A stretch of 64,000 bases of DNA from Pythium myriotylum. Its lineage: Eukaryota; Oomycota; Peronosporomycetes; Pythiales; Pythiaceae. A program made the translations under genes and the position numbers. The DNA lies in assembly GCA_023091665.1 (NCBI GenBank), contig JALJCQ010000017.1, forward strand, positions 2,046,001 through 2,110,000. Direction: 5' to 3'. This document shows, piece after piece, positions 38,659 to 49,826 of this stretch; position 1 is the stretch's first letter, and each line of letters begins with the position of its first letter. Below the pieces are notes generated by a model that saw nothing but the letters and a program-made list of their open reading frames with translations, had not been told where the DNA came from and did no database searches.

Positions 38659-39613
38659 ATGGACGACGACGAGGAAGACGAGCTCTTCACCTGCCTGGTC
38701 GCGCGGCACCACCGCAGGCAGGTACTGCTTGTGAGGCTCGTAAGCGCCACGTCGCAGTCTGAGCGGCCCGTCATCCCTGATGTTCGATTTTCCTTGAGCG
38801 AGATGGCAGACGCGAACTGCAACCTCGACTTCCGGTTCGACAGACAAGGCATCGAGCGACATTTCCTCGCGCTTCGTCTCCCAGGCGTCATCATCGCTCC
38901 GTAAAGAGACTCGGTGAATGGATCGAAGCTTTGTGCACGGTTCTCAATCGTCTTACTTTTCCTAAGCGAGTTCATGACAGCACGGCGAAGTTTGGTCGGT
39001 CGGTTCCATCCTAGTCCCGTATTTTTCTCCATGTAATTGGGCTACTCTACCACCGCTGGCGCGCGCTGCTGTTTTGCCCTATCGAAATCGTCAAAGAGCG
39101 CCTAGTCTCGTACTGCGGCGCGGTTGCGGCAAAGGAGGACCCACTCAGCGTCGTTTTCGGTTTTGTCGACGGCACCAAGAGCGTGTTGTGTACACCGGCC
39201 ACAAGTGCATGCACTGTCTCAGTTATCAGACTGTGACAACGCCCGATGGCATGTGTATCCATTTTTGGGGCCCAACGGTAGGTTGCCGCCACGATGCAGC
39301 CACGTTACGTGAGAGCAGATTGGTGGAATATCTCGACAGACAGGACGCTGTATTGGATGGTCGATACATCAACGGGGACCCGGCGAACGGTGTATCAGAT
39401 CGAATCCTAAGCGGGTTCAAGGGGAATCTTACCAAAAGCGACATGGTAGAATTCAATCGAAAGATGAGTTCGGTGCGTGAGTCCGTGGAGTGGACCTTTA
39501 CTCTGCTAAAAAGTCTGTGGAAATTCTCTGGTATTTATATCCAGAGTTTCTCCATGATGCCAAAACGTACCAATACTCTTGTTATTCGTATACTACATAA
39601 TGTGATAGTATGA
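38659..39613 (+). pseudogene. PIF/Harbinger-type (DDE_Tnp_4) transposase, frameshifted
   Basis: It begins at ATGGACGACGACGAGG; the frame is lost between about 38900 and 39100. The catalytic half is well preserved in one frame: YTGHKCMHCLSYQTVTTPDG, HFWGPTVGCRHDAATLRES, GDPANGVSDRILSGFKG (second Asp) and VRESVEWTFTLLKSLWKF (catalytic Glu). The first Asp, normally in VDGT, sits at 39164-39170 in another frame (FVDGTKS). It ends with HNVIV and a stop at 39613. Confidence 0.8.
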
Positions 39614-40066
39614 TATTAAAAAGGTCAGATGGAATTCGTGACTTTTCGTCGTCATATAAGATATATACCGAAAATGAATACTTACATGAGAATGTTGACC
39701 CAGTCGGTCGAGAACGACATTCGTGCAACCTTTTCTCCAACTTTATTGATTCGAGCTTTCACGACTCCAAACTTAGTTATCTTACCATGGCGGATGCCGC
39801 CAACCAAACGGCATTTTAGATCCGACGGGTGATGTCAAGACAAAATTTCCTCGTATACGCAATGCGTCACACAGAGAAATGAAAGCGCAGCACACATCAG
39901 CGTGGGGTGAAGCACGTGAAACAGTACCAAATGTGTTGTGAAACTGCAGTGTAATTCAGAATATACAATGCGTAAATAGCTACTGCTGTTTGATGCACAC
40001 AATAGTGTAACCCACACGTTCGCAAAGAGACCTTCGTAGCCGTGGTTATCGCCTTCTTGCACGCAA
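39614..40066. other. Spacer between Harbinger-type transposase and the hypothetical gene
   Basis: No gene recognised. It could hold the shared 3' region of two convergent genes of one element. Confidence 0.4.
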
Positions 40067-40161
40067 TCACTTCTTCTCGCGCTGCTTCTTACCCTTCGAG
40101 ATCATCCTCTTCTTAGAGCCGCTCGCGAGTTCCCGACCACCACATACGCGTTTCTTGTCAT

Positions 40162-40821
40162 CTACCCGTCCGAGGAGGAAGCTCCCTGACGACGCCCTAT
40201 CATGCTCGGGATGTTAGAACTAAAAGAGGCCGACTGAGGTATCACTAACGCTGAGGATACTGGGCGATCAGAAAATTGTTCTTCATCGACACGACAGATG
40301 GCGCTGTCTTCATCCTCGATGACCGTCACTTCCTCGACACGACTTGTGTTGCCTTGCGCTTGCGAAACGTTGGGCCACTGCTGGTTCTTGTAAACCTTTA
40401 GACCCGTCACACGGCTAACGAAGGTTTCGGCACCGTCGGGAATCTGAGCGATATTCGTGGTTTCAGGGCGTTCGTGATCCCGATCCCCGCGCAACTCGTT
40501 ATCGTCTGGATCTTCACTAGTCCATAGTGACAGCCGAAAATAGTGGGTGGCCTTGAACGCAAAGCTAGTTCGTGGCAGCATGGCTCTGTCTTCTGGGCCA
40601 ACGCTGGCCGCATGCTTGCTTCCGAGCCACAAGTTCCAGCCTCCATGGAAACGCTCGCGAAACGCCACGAACATGTCGACAGCAATCGCATGGGGCTTCT
40701 CGGTGTCGGGGTCACTGAGTGCGTTCAGGATGTCTGCCACACTCTTGTACGTGGTCAAGAGTCTCTGCTGGCGACGGAGTTGGTTATCGCGTTCGCGTCG
40801 CAAGTCATCAGCGAAGCTCAT
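40162..40821 (-). CDS. Hypothetical protein, possibly the accessory ORF of a transposon
   Basis: A 219-residue open frame with ATG at 40821. The N-terminus is charged and helical (MSFADDLRRERDNQLRRQQR), a middle region reads FHGGWNLWLGSKHAASVGPE and FAFKATHYFRLSLW, and an acidic Ser-rich end stops at TAG after SSSDG. In the +1 frame past this stop the sequence continues DDKKRVCGGRE and then KKRMISKGKKQREKK before a stop at 40067-40069, a basic nuclear-localisation-like tail. A one-base shift may therefore have shortened it. It is convergent with the Harbinger-type transposase, whose elements carry a second gene, but I see no Myb domain to prove the link. Confidence 0.45.
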   Translation of the reverse strand: MSFADDLRRERDNQLRRQQRLLTTYKSVADILNALSDPDTEKPHAIAVDMFVAFRERFHGGWNLWLGSKHAASVGPEDRAMLPRTSFAFKATHYFRLSLWTSEDPDDNELRGDRDHERPETTNIAQIPDGAETFVSRVTGLKVYKNQQWPNVSQAQGNTSRVEEVTVIEDEDSAICRVDEEQFSDRPVSSALVIPQSASFSSNIPSMIGRRQGASSSDG

Positions 40822-40946
40822 TTCGAGTAGTTGAGGGTAGTCCGTTTTGGTTTGTAGGATATTTTTGAAGTGATCGTCCGAGCATTGTGGTCAGTCGTGG
40901 TCACATTTCTGTCGCTATGTTTAGTCTCGAACCGTTCCCTGCTATA

Positions 40947-41072
40947 TGGCGTCAAGATTTCTAAAATCGAACGTCTCCGGCGCACGAGAAGGCGCTGGTG
41001 CTGATTTTATGCCGACGCGACATTTAGTTGAATCCACTTTCTGTCGTCAGCTCACTTGCGTCAGCTTTTATG
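40947..41072 (+). repeat. Imperfect direct repeat, copy 1
   Basis: Shares ATGGCGT, TTTCTAAA, GAACxTCTC, TTGAATCCACTTTCTGT, GGTCAGC/CGTCAGC and TTGCGTCAG in the same order with 41336-41472. The copies are about 390 bp apart. Confidence 0.65.
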
Positions 41073-41335
41073 GAAATGTCCCATTGCAATCCGCCCTACT
41101 AAATACTAGTAGCGGGTCGCAGACAGAAATATCCGACTTTTCACGATACTTATCACATTATACAAGTCAAGCATAATATCTCGCAATTGAGGCACGATAT
41201 AATTCGGATAATAACTCGACTGAAGTCACCAATAAGAGGTGATAATCCGGATAACAAATAACCATGTAGATGTTATCGGACTCAAATCAGTACCGGTCTT
41301 TAATCGGATATTTCCGTTATCTTATAGAATTTTCC

Positions 41336-41472
41336 ATGGCGTGATTGCGCTCACATTTCTAAATTCGAACTTCTCGGGTGGATGAGGAAGCGTGGGGTGT
41401 CGGTTCATCCTGAAGGGACGCCGAATTTGAATCCACTTTCTGTGGTCAGCACCCTTGCGTCAGTATTATGCC
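41336..41472 (+). repeat. Imperfect direct repeat, copy 2
   Basis: Partner of 40947-41072. It lies just upstream of the Helitron-type frame, so the pair may be leader sequence of that element duplicated in part. The 260 bp between the copies contains several ATATCGGAT-like AT-rich steps and no gene. Confidence 0.65.
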
Positions 41473-41568
41473 AAATCCATTTTTTTGCTTGGCATGTGCG
41501 TTGGAAGTGTGTTACCTGTGCCACTTGGGGTGTTGCTCTGTCGGTAACCATCCGTTTGTGGCACACTA

Positions 41569-43109
41569 ATGTGTGCTGATGTGTTTCAGACGTTCGTGTG
41601 CGCGGAGTGCTCCCACGGCATGGCACGACTTACACACAAGACTCCATCAAGTTGCCCAGGCTGTGCCCGCATGGTCGCTATCGAAGCAAACAGGCGCTCT
41701 CGTGATCGGAAACGATCATCACGAGCTTCCATGGGAGAGAGTGATCGGATGAATGACCTAGCAAGGTCTAAGCGACGTCGCCAAGCGAATCTGCATAGCA
41801 GAGATATTGCTGTTTGCGAATCTGTTGAAGCCCATATTCGCAATCTACCAGATGTGAAAACTCGAATATTCGAACGATGTACAAGTAGTTTATCTACAAG
41901 TACACTTGAAGAAATCATTTGCTGCATTTGTGGCTGTTACCACCCAACGAATGACATTGTGAAGATTAACGTCACCAGGAGTAAGAGTCTAGGACAAGCA
42001 ATGACCGATCGTCTAAAACCTCCACCGAACCTTCCTGATACTTTGCTCAAGTTCTACGATTTGTCGGATGTATACCCAAGTTTGAGTGGGATCCTTCTTT
42101 CACGTGCTGGCGCTCTTCGGCCTCCTCTCATCCAAGTCTGCTCGTCCTGCCACGCTTCTTCGCGAAAAAAGAGAGTCGTTCATCCACCAAAATTCGAACG
42201 GGCTTTACATCGGTTGTTTACTCGAGACATTCATGGACACAACTATGACGGAACATGCCATGCTAAACCTGTCACAACCGATTCACTTTCTCTCCATCGT
42301 GCGGGGAGGGAAGCACACGTCTGTACGGTTGCACGCCAATTACTTCCGGTCAGACCCAAAACCACCAGCTCAGCTTCTTCCTCGTGATGTCGTATCTGAA
42401 GGGAGCATAGGCGTCACGATCGTGGGTGCAATGACAGCAGCGCAGAAAGCTACGACATTCAAGAAATACGCCGCCAGCGTTCAGCGGCTTAAAGGACAAC
42501 TCCAATGGTGTCGTGAGAAGAATCATTTGTATTCATCTGTGAGCGAGCGCCCGGGATGGGAGGAGTTTTCTAAAATCGGTTGCACGCGAGTTGTTCTGGA
42601 TCGATCTTGTGGCAAAGGGGCCAACGGATCATAGCTGCGGTCCAACGAAATTAGATGATGCTACGTGGCGACATAAAGCTCCAACTCCGGCTCATATTGC
42701 TACATCAGACCAAGACAAGTTATGTGATCATACGTCGGTGGCGTTGATCAGCGATTTCTGTCAAATCGACGATGCAACAGGCGTTAAACATGTTTTGAAC
42801 AAGAATGATGTCGTCGACTATCGCTCGACCTCACTCGTGTCTGATTTTAATCCAAAATCTTGGTGCTACGCATTTTGTGAGCTTTTCCCGTACGGGCGTG
42901 GTGGTTTCGACGAACCTCGATCAAATCGGATCAGTCTGCACGAGTATATCAAATATTGCTTGCGCCTGTCATCGCGGAGGCATTCACAGCATTGAGCGTT
43001 TTCTCTTGTGGCGTTCGATGTCTTAGCAAGACACAACGCACTCCGAGCTATTTACATCAAAGGCAAAATGTCACCTGTATCGATGGAGCGCGCAGCCAGT
43101 GTTCACGCG
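41569..43109 (+). pseudogene. Helitron-type replicase, N-terminal (DUF6570-like) region, frameshifted
   Basis: A Cys-pair region (FVCAECSHGMARL, CPGCARMV) leads to LSGILLSRAGALRPPLIQVC. A change of frame near 42180 gives NGLYIGCLLETF, TEHAMLNLSQPIHFLSIVRG, FRSDPKPPAQLLPRDVVSEG and GVTIVGAMTAAQK. A further change near 42600 gives FCELFPYGRGGFDEPRSNRI and KYCLRLSSRR. A last piece, LVAFDVLARHNALRAIYIKG, stops at 43109. This is the usual order before the Helitron-like N-terminal and Rep domains, which are absent because piggyBac-type sequence begins immediately. Confidence 0.7.
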
Positions 43110-43114
43110 TAACT

Positions 43115-44115
43115 ATGATCGGTACGATCATGACAAATCGCCTTAGGTATGACCCAAAAGTGAAGGAGAAACGCCAGACGCGACCAATGCCAATTCCGAG
43201 GGGCCAATTTACGTTTTCAAGATCTCCGGCTGTCCCTTCAATGCTTGCGTTTCACTGGTGGGATCGAAAGCCCGTTCATTTTTTTTGCACGGGCTCTGTG
43301 ATGACGAAGTCTGAGATTACACGACATGTCAAGCGCCTCGTCAGAATTAGTGTCTCCTGTCCAGCGCCGGTGACGAATTATCAGCTCTGGATGGGTGGTG
43401 TCGATGTACATGGTGAGCTCCGGCTGCAGACGTATTCGCTACAAACATCAACGCGCTTCCGCAAGTACTATAAGAGCCTCTTCCTGGGGTTTGTGGGTTT
43501 GTTGATCTTGCGCTGGTGAGTGCCTATATTACTCATACAGAGGTGCACGACTAGACGGTGCAAACCCAATCAAACGCGGTGCGTGGTTTGGAGTGCTAAT
43601 GCACCAACTACTTCAACTAAAGGACGTGGACCTTACCGGTGTTGTGGAGGCGCCACCGCCGGAACAGCGCGAGCAGAAGCTGCCCTCGCTCGCTCTTTCG
43701 CATAAACTTGAGCAAAGTGAAGAGTGGGTCACTGTCTCTGGAATTCAAAAGCATCGTCAGCGGTCGTACAAGGTGTGCGCGCTTCTGCGCGAAGACCCGA
43801 ATACAAGAAGAAATTCTTTGTAACTACCTTTTTCTGCGAGAAATGCTCGGTAGATGACGCCAAATGCTGGCTGTGTAACAAAAGTCGACGCGAGTACAAG
43901 GGCGCGTTTTGACATTTGGCACGAGGACTTTTCGTGCGGGCGTTCCTTCTCACCTTGGAAAGCGCTTCGTACTGCGTCGCCCAGTTCAAAAGACGGGCGC
44001 CCACAAGGCTACGCGTCGAGAGCGCCAGCTTCGTGCGAGGCGCGAACTGCAGCTCGTGGACATTGACGAAGAAATGAAGAATGACAAGGCTAGCGACTCT
44101 GGTGACTTCCTGTAA
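43115..44115 (+). pseudogene. piggyBac-type (DDE_Tnp_1_7) transposase, C-terminal half
   Basis: Starts abruptly inside the domain with IGTIMTNRLRYDPKVKEKR, then AVPSMLAFHWWDRKPVHFFC, YQLWMGGVDVHGELRLQTYS (containing the late catalytic Asp) and RFRKYYKSLFLGFV. Frame changes follow, then the C-terminal Cys-rich zinc module (FFCEKCSVDDAKCWLCNK) and a basic end (RRPVQKTGAHKATRRERQ). The N-terminal half with the first catalytic residues is missing. The junction with Helitron-type sequence has a small perfect palindrome at 43115-43131 (ATGATCG/CGATCAT). Confidence 0.75.
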
Positions 44116-44586
44116 TCGAATGATGAGTGTGCGATAAGGTATCCAAAGTGTCTGATTTCTTGATCTAGCGTACTTGCTATGTCGGATATTCTGAAGAGTT
44201 GGCCCACTGTGTGCAGCACATCCGTGTTGACTGCTTTCTGATTCCCAGATAGTTACGACATGCGTTGCTCGGGTCCCGTGAATTATGCCGTAAATGTGAC
44301 GACGTCGTCTGAAAAACCTGTTGAGAATTTATCTACCTATCCCGATGTGGATAGTCTCAAACATACAAATCTGCAGGTACAAACGGATGTCGTAAGTTAC
44401 GACAAAGAGCTTCTCGGTTCGGTGGCCCGATTTTGGGAGTAGAGGGGTCAAGCACCGAAGTGCCGAGTATACGTCGGCACAACCTTAGGGAGCTCAGCCA
44501 GCTCTCTGAACTTTCGCTTTCCGCGGATTCACTACAAAGTCGACTTTAGTGTTCGAGTCCCTAGCACAACCAATCAACATATCAAC
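44116..44586. other. Possible leader or LTR end of the gypsy remnant
   Basis: No gene. The last 120 nt, with CGAGTATACGTCGG and TTCGAGTCCCTAGC before the ATG at 44587, look like the 3' part of an LTR and leader, but I found no second copy in the window. Confidence 0.35.
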
Positions 44587-47486
44587 ATGGAAACTAGGTC
44601 AGGCACGAAACGCCGATCTGGTGCGTTGGATAGGGAAGACAAGCCATCGTCGCTGCCATTGTTTACTCCGATCAATGCCCCGCGTCTGACCAAGTTCTCG
44701 CATGAGTCTGTCGTTCAGTATCGCAAGGATCGTCGCGAATACCTCGAGAAGATTCGTGCTCGGTGCCAAGCGACTGGTGAAAAAGAAGACGACGTGACTG
44801 AGACTATCAAGAGTAGTATCGATGATGGTTTGCTGAGGATCCTGTGTAAGCTGAGGTGGAAAGTGAACAAGGATGAGTTGACTAAGGAACGCCTCAACCA
44901 GGAGATTGATGCGGTCATTGCGACCGTTAAGAACACGACACTGCCTGACATCCGCGCTATGTTTAGCAAGGAGCTCCACATGAACCTTCGTGAGACGGAC
45001 GTCAACGAAAGGGTATTGCAATTCTTCAAACTGTGTGATGAGATTATCATGGATAATGGTTTGGTCGAGTGCTTCGAAGGTGATATCGGTGTGAAGGAGA
45101 AGTGTAAGCTTCTCATCGCCAACATCGAACCGATTGATTTACGAGAAGAGGTTGAGATGACTGTGCGTTTTCAGAAGCGTGCGGGCCTGACGGATGAAGT
45201 GGCTCTGCTCTGGAAAAGGCCCTTGAGAACGAGAAGTCATTGCAACGGCATAAGAAAGTCCGTCGCGACAATAGCGACGTGGTGGCCCACAAGAACCTTA
45301 CTGCCAAGAAGCCTGTCAAAGAGAGCAAGAAAACCAAGGACAGCAAGGCTGCGGCGAAATGCACGCGTTGGATCAGTGATGGGTCTAGCGGCACGAAAGG
45401 CAGGTCTGTAAGCGACCAGCCGCGCGCACACCCTGCTGATGGTTGTCTCAAGTGTGGAGGTGCTCACTGGCTGACTGAATGTACTGAGGCAAGCGCGAGC
45501 GAGAAGATATCGCTTCGCCGTGACCAGGCTCGCAAGAAGGCTTCTACAAAAGAGAATAGGTCCAGCAAACGAATGAAGCGTATCAACCAGTGTACGCCAA
45601 GTACCAGTAAATGTGTGACACTCAATGACAAGCTCGAGGTTCCCTACTGTGCAGATTCGGGCTCCGATCTGACATATCTGAGCCGTCACCACGCGATGCA
45701 ATTGATCGAACCAGACCTGACTGTACAGATATATACTCTTCAAGAACCTGTTATGGGTACTGCTGTTGGAAACAGCAAGTAAGTCAGTCGCGAAGCTCTT
45801 CGAGCCAGGATCACAATCAAGACTGCTGCTGGTACGGTGACCATTAGGAAACCGTGGCACTGCTTAATCCTGGAGAGTGCCGAGGCAGAAATGATATTCG
45901 TTCTCAACGTGCTCACTACGCTCGGCATCAACATCGACAACCAGCTGGAGCGGCTCGCTGAGCGTGAGGCTGGCGATGTTGACCCAATACCCCTTGAGGA
46001 CGATGATCGCACTCGTGTCACTGATGTGAGCGAGCTGCTGGCGGCCGTTGGGCGGCTGCTAGTGGAGGCTTGCGAGAACGGTTTTCCATCGGATTTGGCG
46101 ACCTGCGTCGGATAGTATTCCTTTACGATATCTGGCGAGTGTCTCTCGGCCGTGACCCACCAGCCCGGGTTCCGCCACTCAACATCAGGCTCCGCGACGG
46201 TGCAAAACCGTACCGGTGTAGCGCCGCGCAACTATCCTCCGCATTTGAAGGCTTTCATGAAAGAATTTAACGACGAGCTTGTGCACCTCGGTTGGGTGTT
46301 TGAAAACAATGAAGCGTGATGGACATGCCCGGCTCTACCAGTCAAGAAGCCGGGCATGAACGAGTATCGCCTCCTAAGTGACTACAGCCCCGCCAACGCG
46401 CAGGCGGAGCCAATTGTTGGCTGCATGCCGATCTTGCAACCCATCACGGAGATGGTTAAAGGAATGAAATGTTTTGGCTTGTTCGACTTCCTTAACATGT
46501 TATATAGCACATGTGAGTGTGAGCTCAGTGTACCTGCAAATTCAGCGACAAGGCGAAGTTGACGATGGACACGCAGTAGAGCCCGAGGAGGAGAACGTTG
46601 CGGCACCTTTTCGATTGGAGCGAGTGCCGACGTCCGTGCATCGATCCCGAGTCAAGTGAGAGTGCTCTTGATTGGCTCCTTGGCAAGCAAAGAGGCGAGC
46701 TGCTTTCGGAAGCAGTCATACTGCGCTAGCCCGGGGGAAAGCTCGTGGACGTGCCACAGAACGGATATGTGGCGCAGTAGATGCCTAAAGCCAGAACTGG
46801 ACACGTTGCTGGACGAAGAGGATTCGCCTAGATGTGTCGTGGATCACGCGGTCGCTCTTCAATCATATGGACGAAATACACACGCAGGGCATCCCACACA
46901 ACGAGCATCATCGGCCGCTTCAAAACCCTCCTTACCACGACTGAGGAGTTGACCGCACACATTGCCGCGACCGCGGAGCCAGCACGTGTGCTCCTCTTCT
47001 GCGCGTCCACGGGGGGGGGGGGGGGGGGGGGGGGGCGCCCCAGGACCACGAGGCGTCGGTGCACTCATCGTGGCAACCTAGAATGAGGATCGCAACCCTG
47101 GCATACACTGGAGCTCGGCCACTTGGGTTGCCGAGCCAACAACGACGCAACACCAAGCGAGCTACCGAGGGCTCGTTGAAGGCCTACGCGTGGCCAACGG
47201 CTGGCACGGCCTCACCGTTCTTGGCGACAGCAACCTCATACTCCGTCAACTACGCGACTACTGGCCGCCCAAGAACGACGCTCTCAGACGGCTGTTCCAC
47301 ACAGCTCGACGACTCGCCGACATCGTCGGTGTCCGTCACTGGCACGACCAGCTCAAGGCTCACAACACGATGGTGGGAGCCCTGGCAACCCACCATTCCA
47401 CTGGTCAAGTCTGCCACGCAGCCTTACCACGGCTCACGCCCTCTGACTTACTCCCCTGGCTCTCTCGCCAGGTTGACCTACGGTAA
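44587..47486 (+). pseudogene. Old Ty3/gypsy-like retrotransposon remnant (gag, protease, RT, RNase H)
   Basis: A gag-like helical domain of about 210 residues from ATG 44587 (METRSGTKRRSG) leads, after a frame change, to a zinc knuckle CLKCGGAHWLTEC and a protease-like VPYCADSGSDLTYLS. Next come RVSLGRDPPARVPPLNIRLR and NEYRLLSDYSPANAQ, then LFDFLN from the reverse transcriptase, which is cut short before the YxDD box. From 47010 an RNase H-like region reads PGPRGVGALIVATLE, then NGWHGLTVLGDSNLILRQLR and HWHDQLKAHNTMV. Stops and a poly(G) run at the start of RNase H break it. No integrase follows. Confidence 0.7.
47011..47035 (+). repeat. Poly(G) run, 25 nt
   Basis: Lies where the glycine-rich DGGSRGNPG-type start of RNase H would be encoded in the gypsy remnant. 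Confidence 0.9.
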
Positions 47487-48248
47487 CAGCACATGAGACG
47501 GCACGGAGCCCCAGCTATTAGAGTACAATTTAATGCGCTCAATAGACTTTACTTCCATCATCACTTTCATCGTCATCACACACGCAGGGCAACGCCACGC
47601 CACTCCATGTGTCTGTGGTGGACGGTCACAGTATTCGATGAACAACACATAAGGTTTCACGTGAGAAAGAGAAAGGTGTGTAACGTACTGCAGCAAATTA
47701 TGAGCGCAAATCGGTTACCTTAGCTTTTTGGCCATAATTTTGCACGGGTGGTAGAGATTTTGGGAGTTAAACCATGCCCGGATAGCTGAAATAAGCGGCT
47801 AAAACGTGATGATATCCAAACCCTTAGTGAAGCAGTTAAGTTGCCACACCTGCCCTCGAAAGTCGAAAATTTGGCTATTTCCGACATCAGTTTATGGCGG
47901 GGCCACTAATCGCACGGAAGACCACTATTCGAAGCATTATGTGATAGACGGGACAAAAACATGTGGGAACAAACGAAATATATATTGTTTCAGTAACTAC
48001 AGGGTGAAAGTACTTTCACGGGCTAAAACGCACTGTTGCAGAGGCCACAGCGAGAGTCTCCCATCGCGTCCAGATGGGCAAGGATCCAATGCCATTTGAG
48101 CTGCACTTAGCCCTCTGCGAGTCAACGTTGCAGACTGGTGGCAAGGAGGGTGTGTTTGTAACGTACCGCAGCAGATTATGAGCGACGTCAATTTATGAGC
48201 GCAAAAAGTGAGATTAGCCAATCAGCATCAATTGTTCCTGAATAGGTA
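47487..48248. other. Unassigned spacer with a repeated 28-nt motif
   Basis: TGTAACGTAC-Y-GCAGCA-R-ATTATGAGCG occurs at 47679-47706 and 48157-48184, with a partial third copy (TTATGAGCGCAAA) near 48192. No gene is supported. Confidence 0.5.
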
Positions 48249-48689
48249 TCAATGATTGGCGGGTGTTTTGTGGCAGCAGTTTATGGCGCATTCCACCCAG
48301 AGCCACACATTGCTTCGAGTCCAAGCACCATTGAACAAAGCCGCACGGTGGCCGTTGTAGGCTGAGTAACTCAGCTCACCACCACCACTTTTGTTGATGG
48401 ACAGGAGCCACGCGACGAAGTTTATAGCCTGCAGGCTGTCAAAGTTGATGGGCGGGATAGTTCGTTGGATATCCGTCGTGATAACCGCACGCACAGCAGC
48501 TTGAAGATTGCTGGTCGACTGAGTATCCACGGCGGTACGAAACGCCGAAGAGACTAGCTCCAGTTTCATGACAACAAGCCATAAGATGAACCGAGTCCAG
48601 GAGGCTTGGTAAGCACCGCGCGACTTCTTGGAGCCAGTGTTCGCTCGAACTTCAGCAGCACGGGCAGTAAGGTCAGCAATGGAAGCCAT
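48249..48689 (-). pseudogene. Crypton-type recombinase, N-terminal domain only
   Basis: 146 residues from ATG 48689: KKSRGAYQASWTRFILWLVV, INFDSLQAINFVAWLLSINK and SYSAYNGHRAALFN match the N-terminal SAM-like core of oomycete Crypton recombinases. The catalytic half is absent. The chromovirus inserted 75 bp upstream of this start, so the promoter side of the Crypton now lies beyond 59881. Confidence 0.7.
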
Positions 48690-48767
48690 TTTCGATGTCG
48701 TGGTCGTCGATGTTGCAGTTTGCAGAATACGCTAGCGACTACTAACTGACAATATCAGAGTGACCAG

Positions 48768-49754
48768 TGTGGTGAAGGAGTGGGGGCAAAACCTGCCGCT
48801 CAGCGAGGGCGGAGCAGGTGCCGCACACGGGTCCACACAGACTCTTTGGGCTGGTCGGTCGCTGCTGACGTTAACACCCCGCTGTCACAGTCGCTGACGG
48901 GGTGAACCGCAGGCACTTAGGCTTGAAGTCCGGGGGGTCTTGGCCAACGGGGTCGTGAAGCCCGCTGGTTTGTCGCCTTGGCACAGCACGTGGATCGCTG
49001 GTCACGTGCCGCGTGCGACGGGGAAGCGCAGAGCCGATCGTCACCAGAAGCTGGCTGGTGGCCCGGATGCGCGGGGGGACGGGACGCTCCTCGTCCGGCG
49101 GTCACAGCACCTGGTGCTGGTCTTCCCCTGCTCTTCGGTCTCTCGATACGCGTGGGCAGCAGCAGCCACACGCGCTTCGGTCGGAATACGGTCGTCAGGT
49201 GCGCCTTGTCGAGACGCACCCGGAGGTTTTAGCGTCGCCTCCTGCGGCGACGGGTCTTGTGACTTCTGGACTCGAAGTCCTTACTTGAGGGGCTTGAGTG
49301 CTTGGCAGCAAATTCCAGAGTTTTATTTTCCAACAACCGAATACCTGACCCAGAGAGTCAGATGCCTACGTGACTGCCTACCCTATACCGCACCTGCCCT
49401 GTCTCTGCACTGGCATCGGGTAATCACCCAGCTACGTAATCAGGTGCTGATCACCCACCTACTGAGTCTGATACTACTCAGGCTCCTCAGATCTGTTCCT
49501 ACTGTATCAGACCGCTCAGGGCCTCAACGACGATCCAGCCTCTGGGCCACGTCTCAGGTGCTGGGATATAACCGTCACGTCCGTCTCATGCGTACGCATC
49601 TGGGGACGTCGTAGATGTGACGAACTCGGCGTGCGGGGCTCGCTACCGTCCATCTTGCCGTTGCCGAAGGATGTATGGGCTTGATGTCGACGGAATGTTG
49701 AGGGAGGTGCATCAAGTCTGAATACACCTCAAAACCTCAGGCCACTTCACCACA
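48768..49754 (-). repeat. 3' LTR of the chromovirus (987 bp)
   Basis: The same length as 58891-59877. I found one difference (A at 48779 against C at 58902). Ends are TG..CA within a 10-bp terminal inverted repeat. Confidence 0.93.
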
Positions 49755-49770
49755 GCGCCTCCTCCCACTG
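49755..49770 (-). other. Polypurine tract
   Basis: On the minus strand GTGGGAGGAGG stands directly before the 3' LTR, as required for plus-strand priming in reverse transcription. Confidence 0.7.
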
Positions 49771-49826
49771 ATCTGGTCGTCGCAATCGATTAGTCAGTTG
49801 GAGCCCTTTCCGGAAGTGGCCGAGAG

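Noticed and set aside
48940..49614. A 224-codon open frame inside each chromovirus LTR (also at 59063-59737)
   Set aside because: It lies antisense in the LTR with no domain. Its conservation between the two places simply reflects LTR identity.
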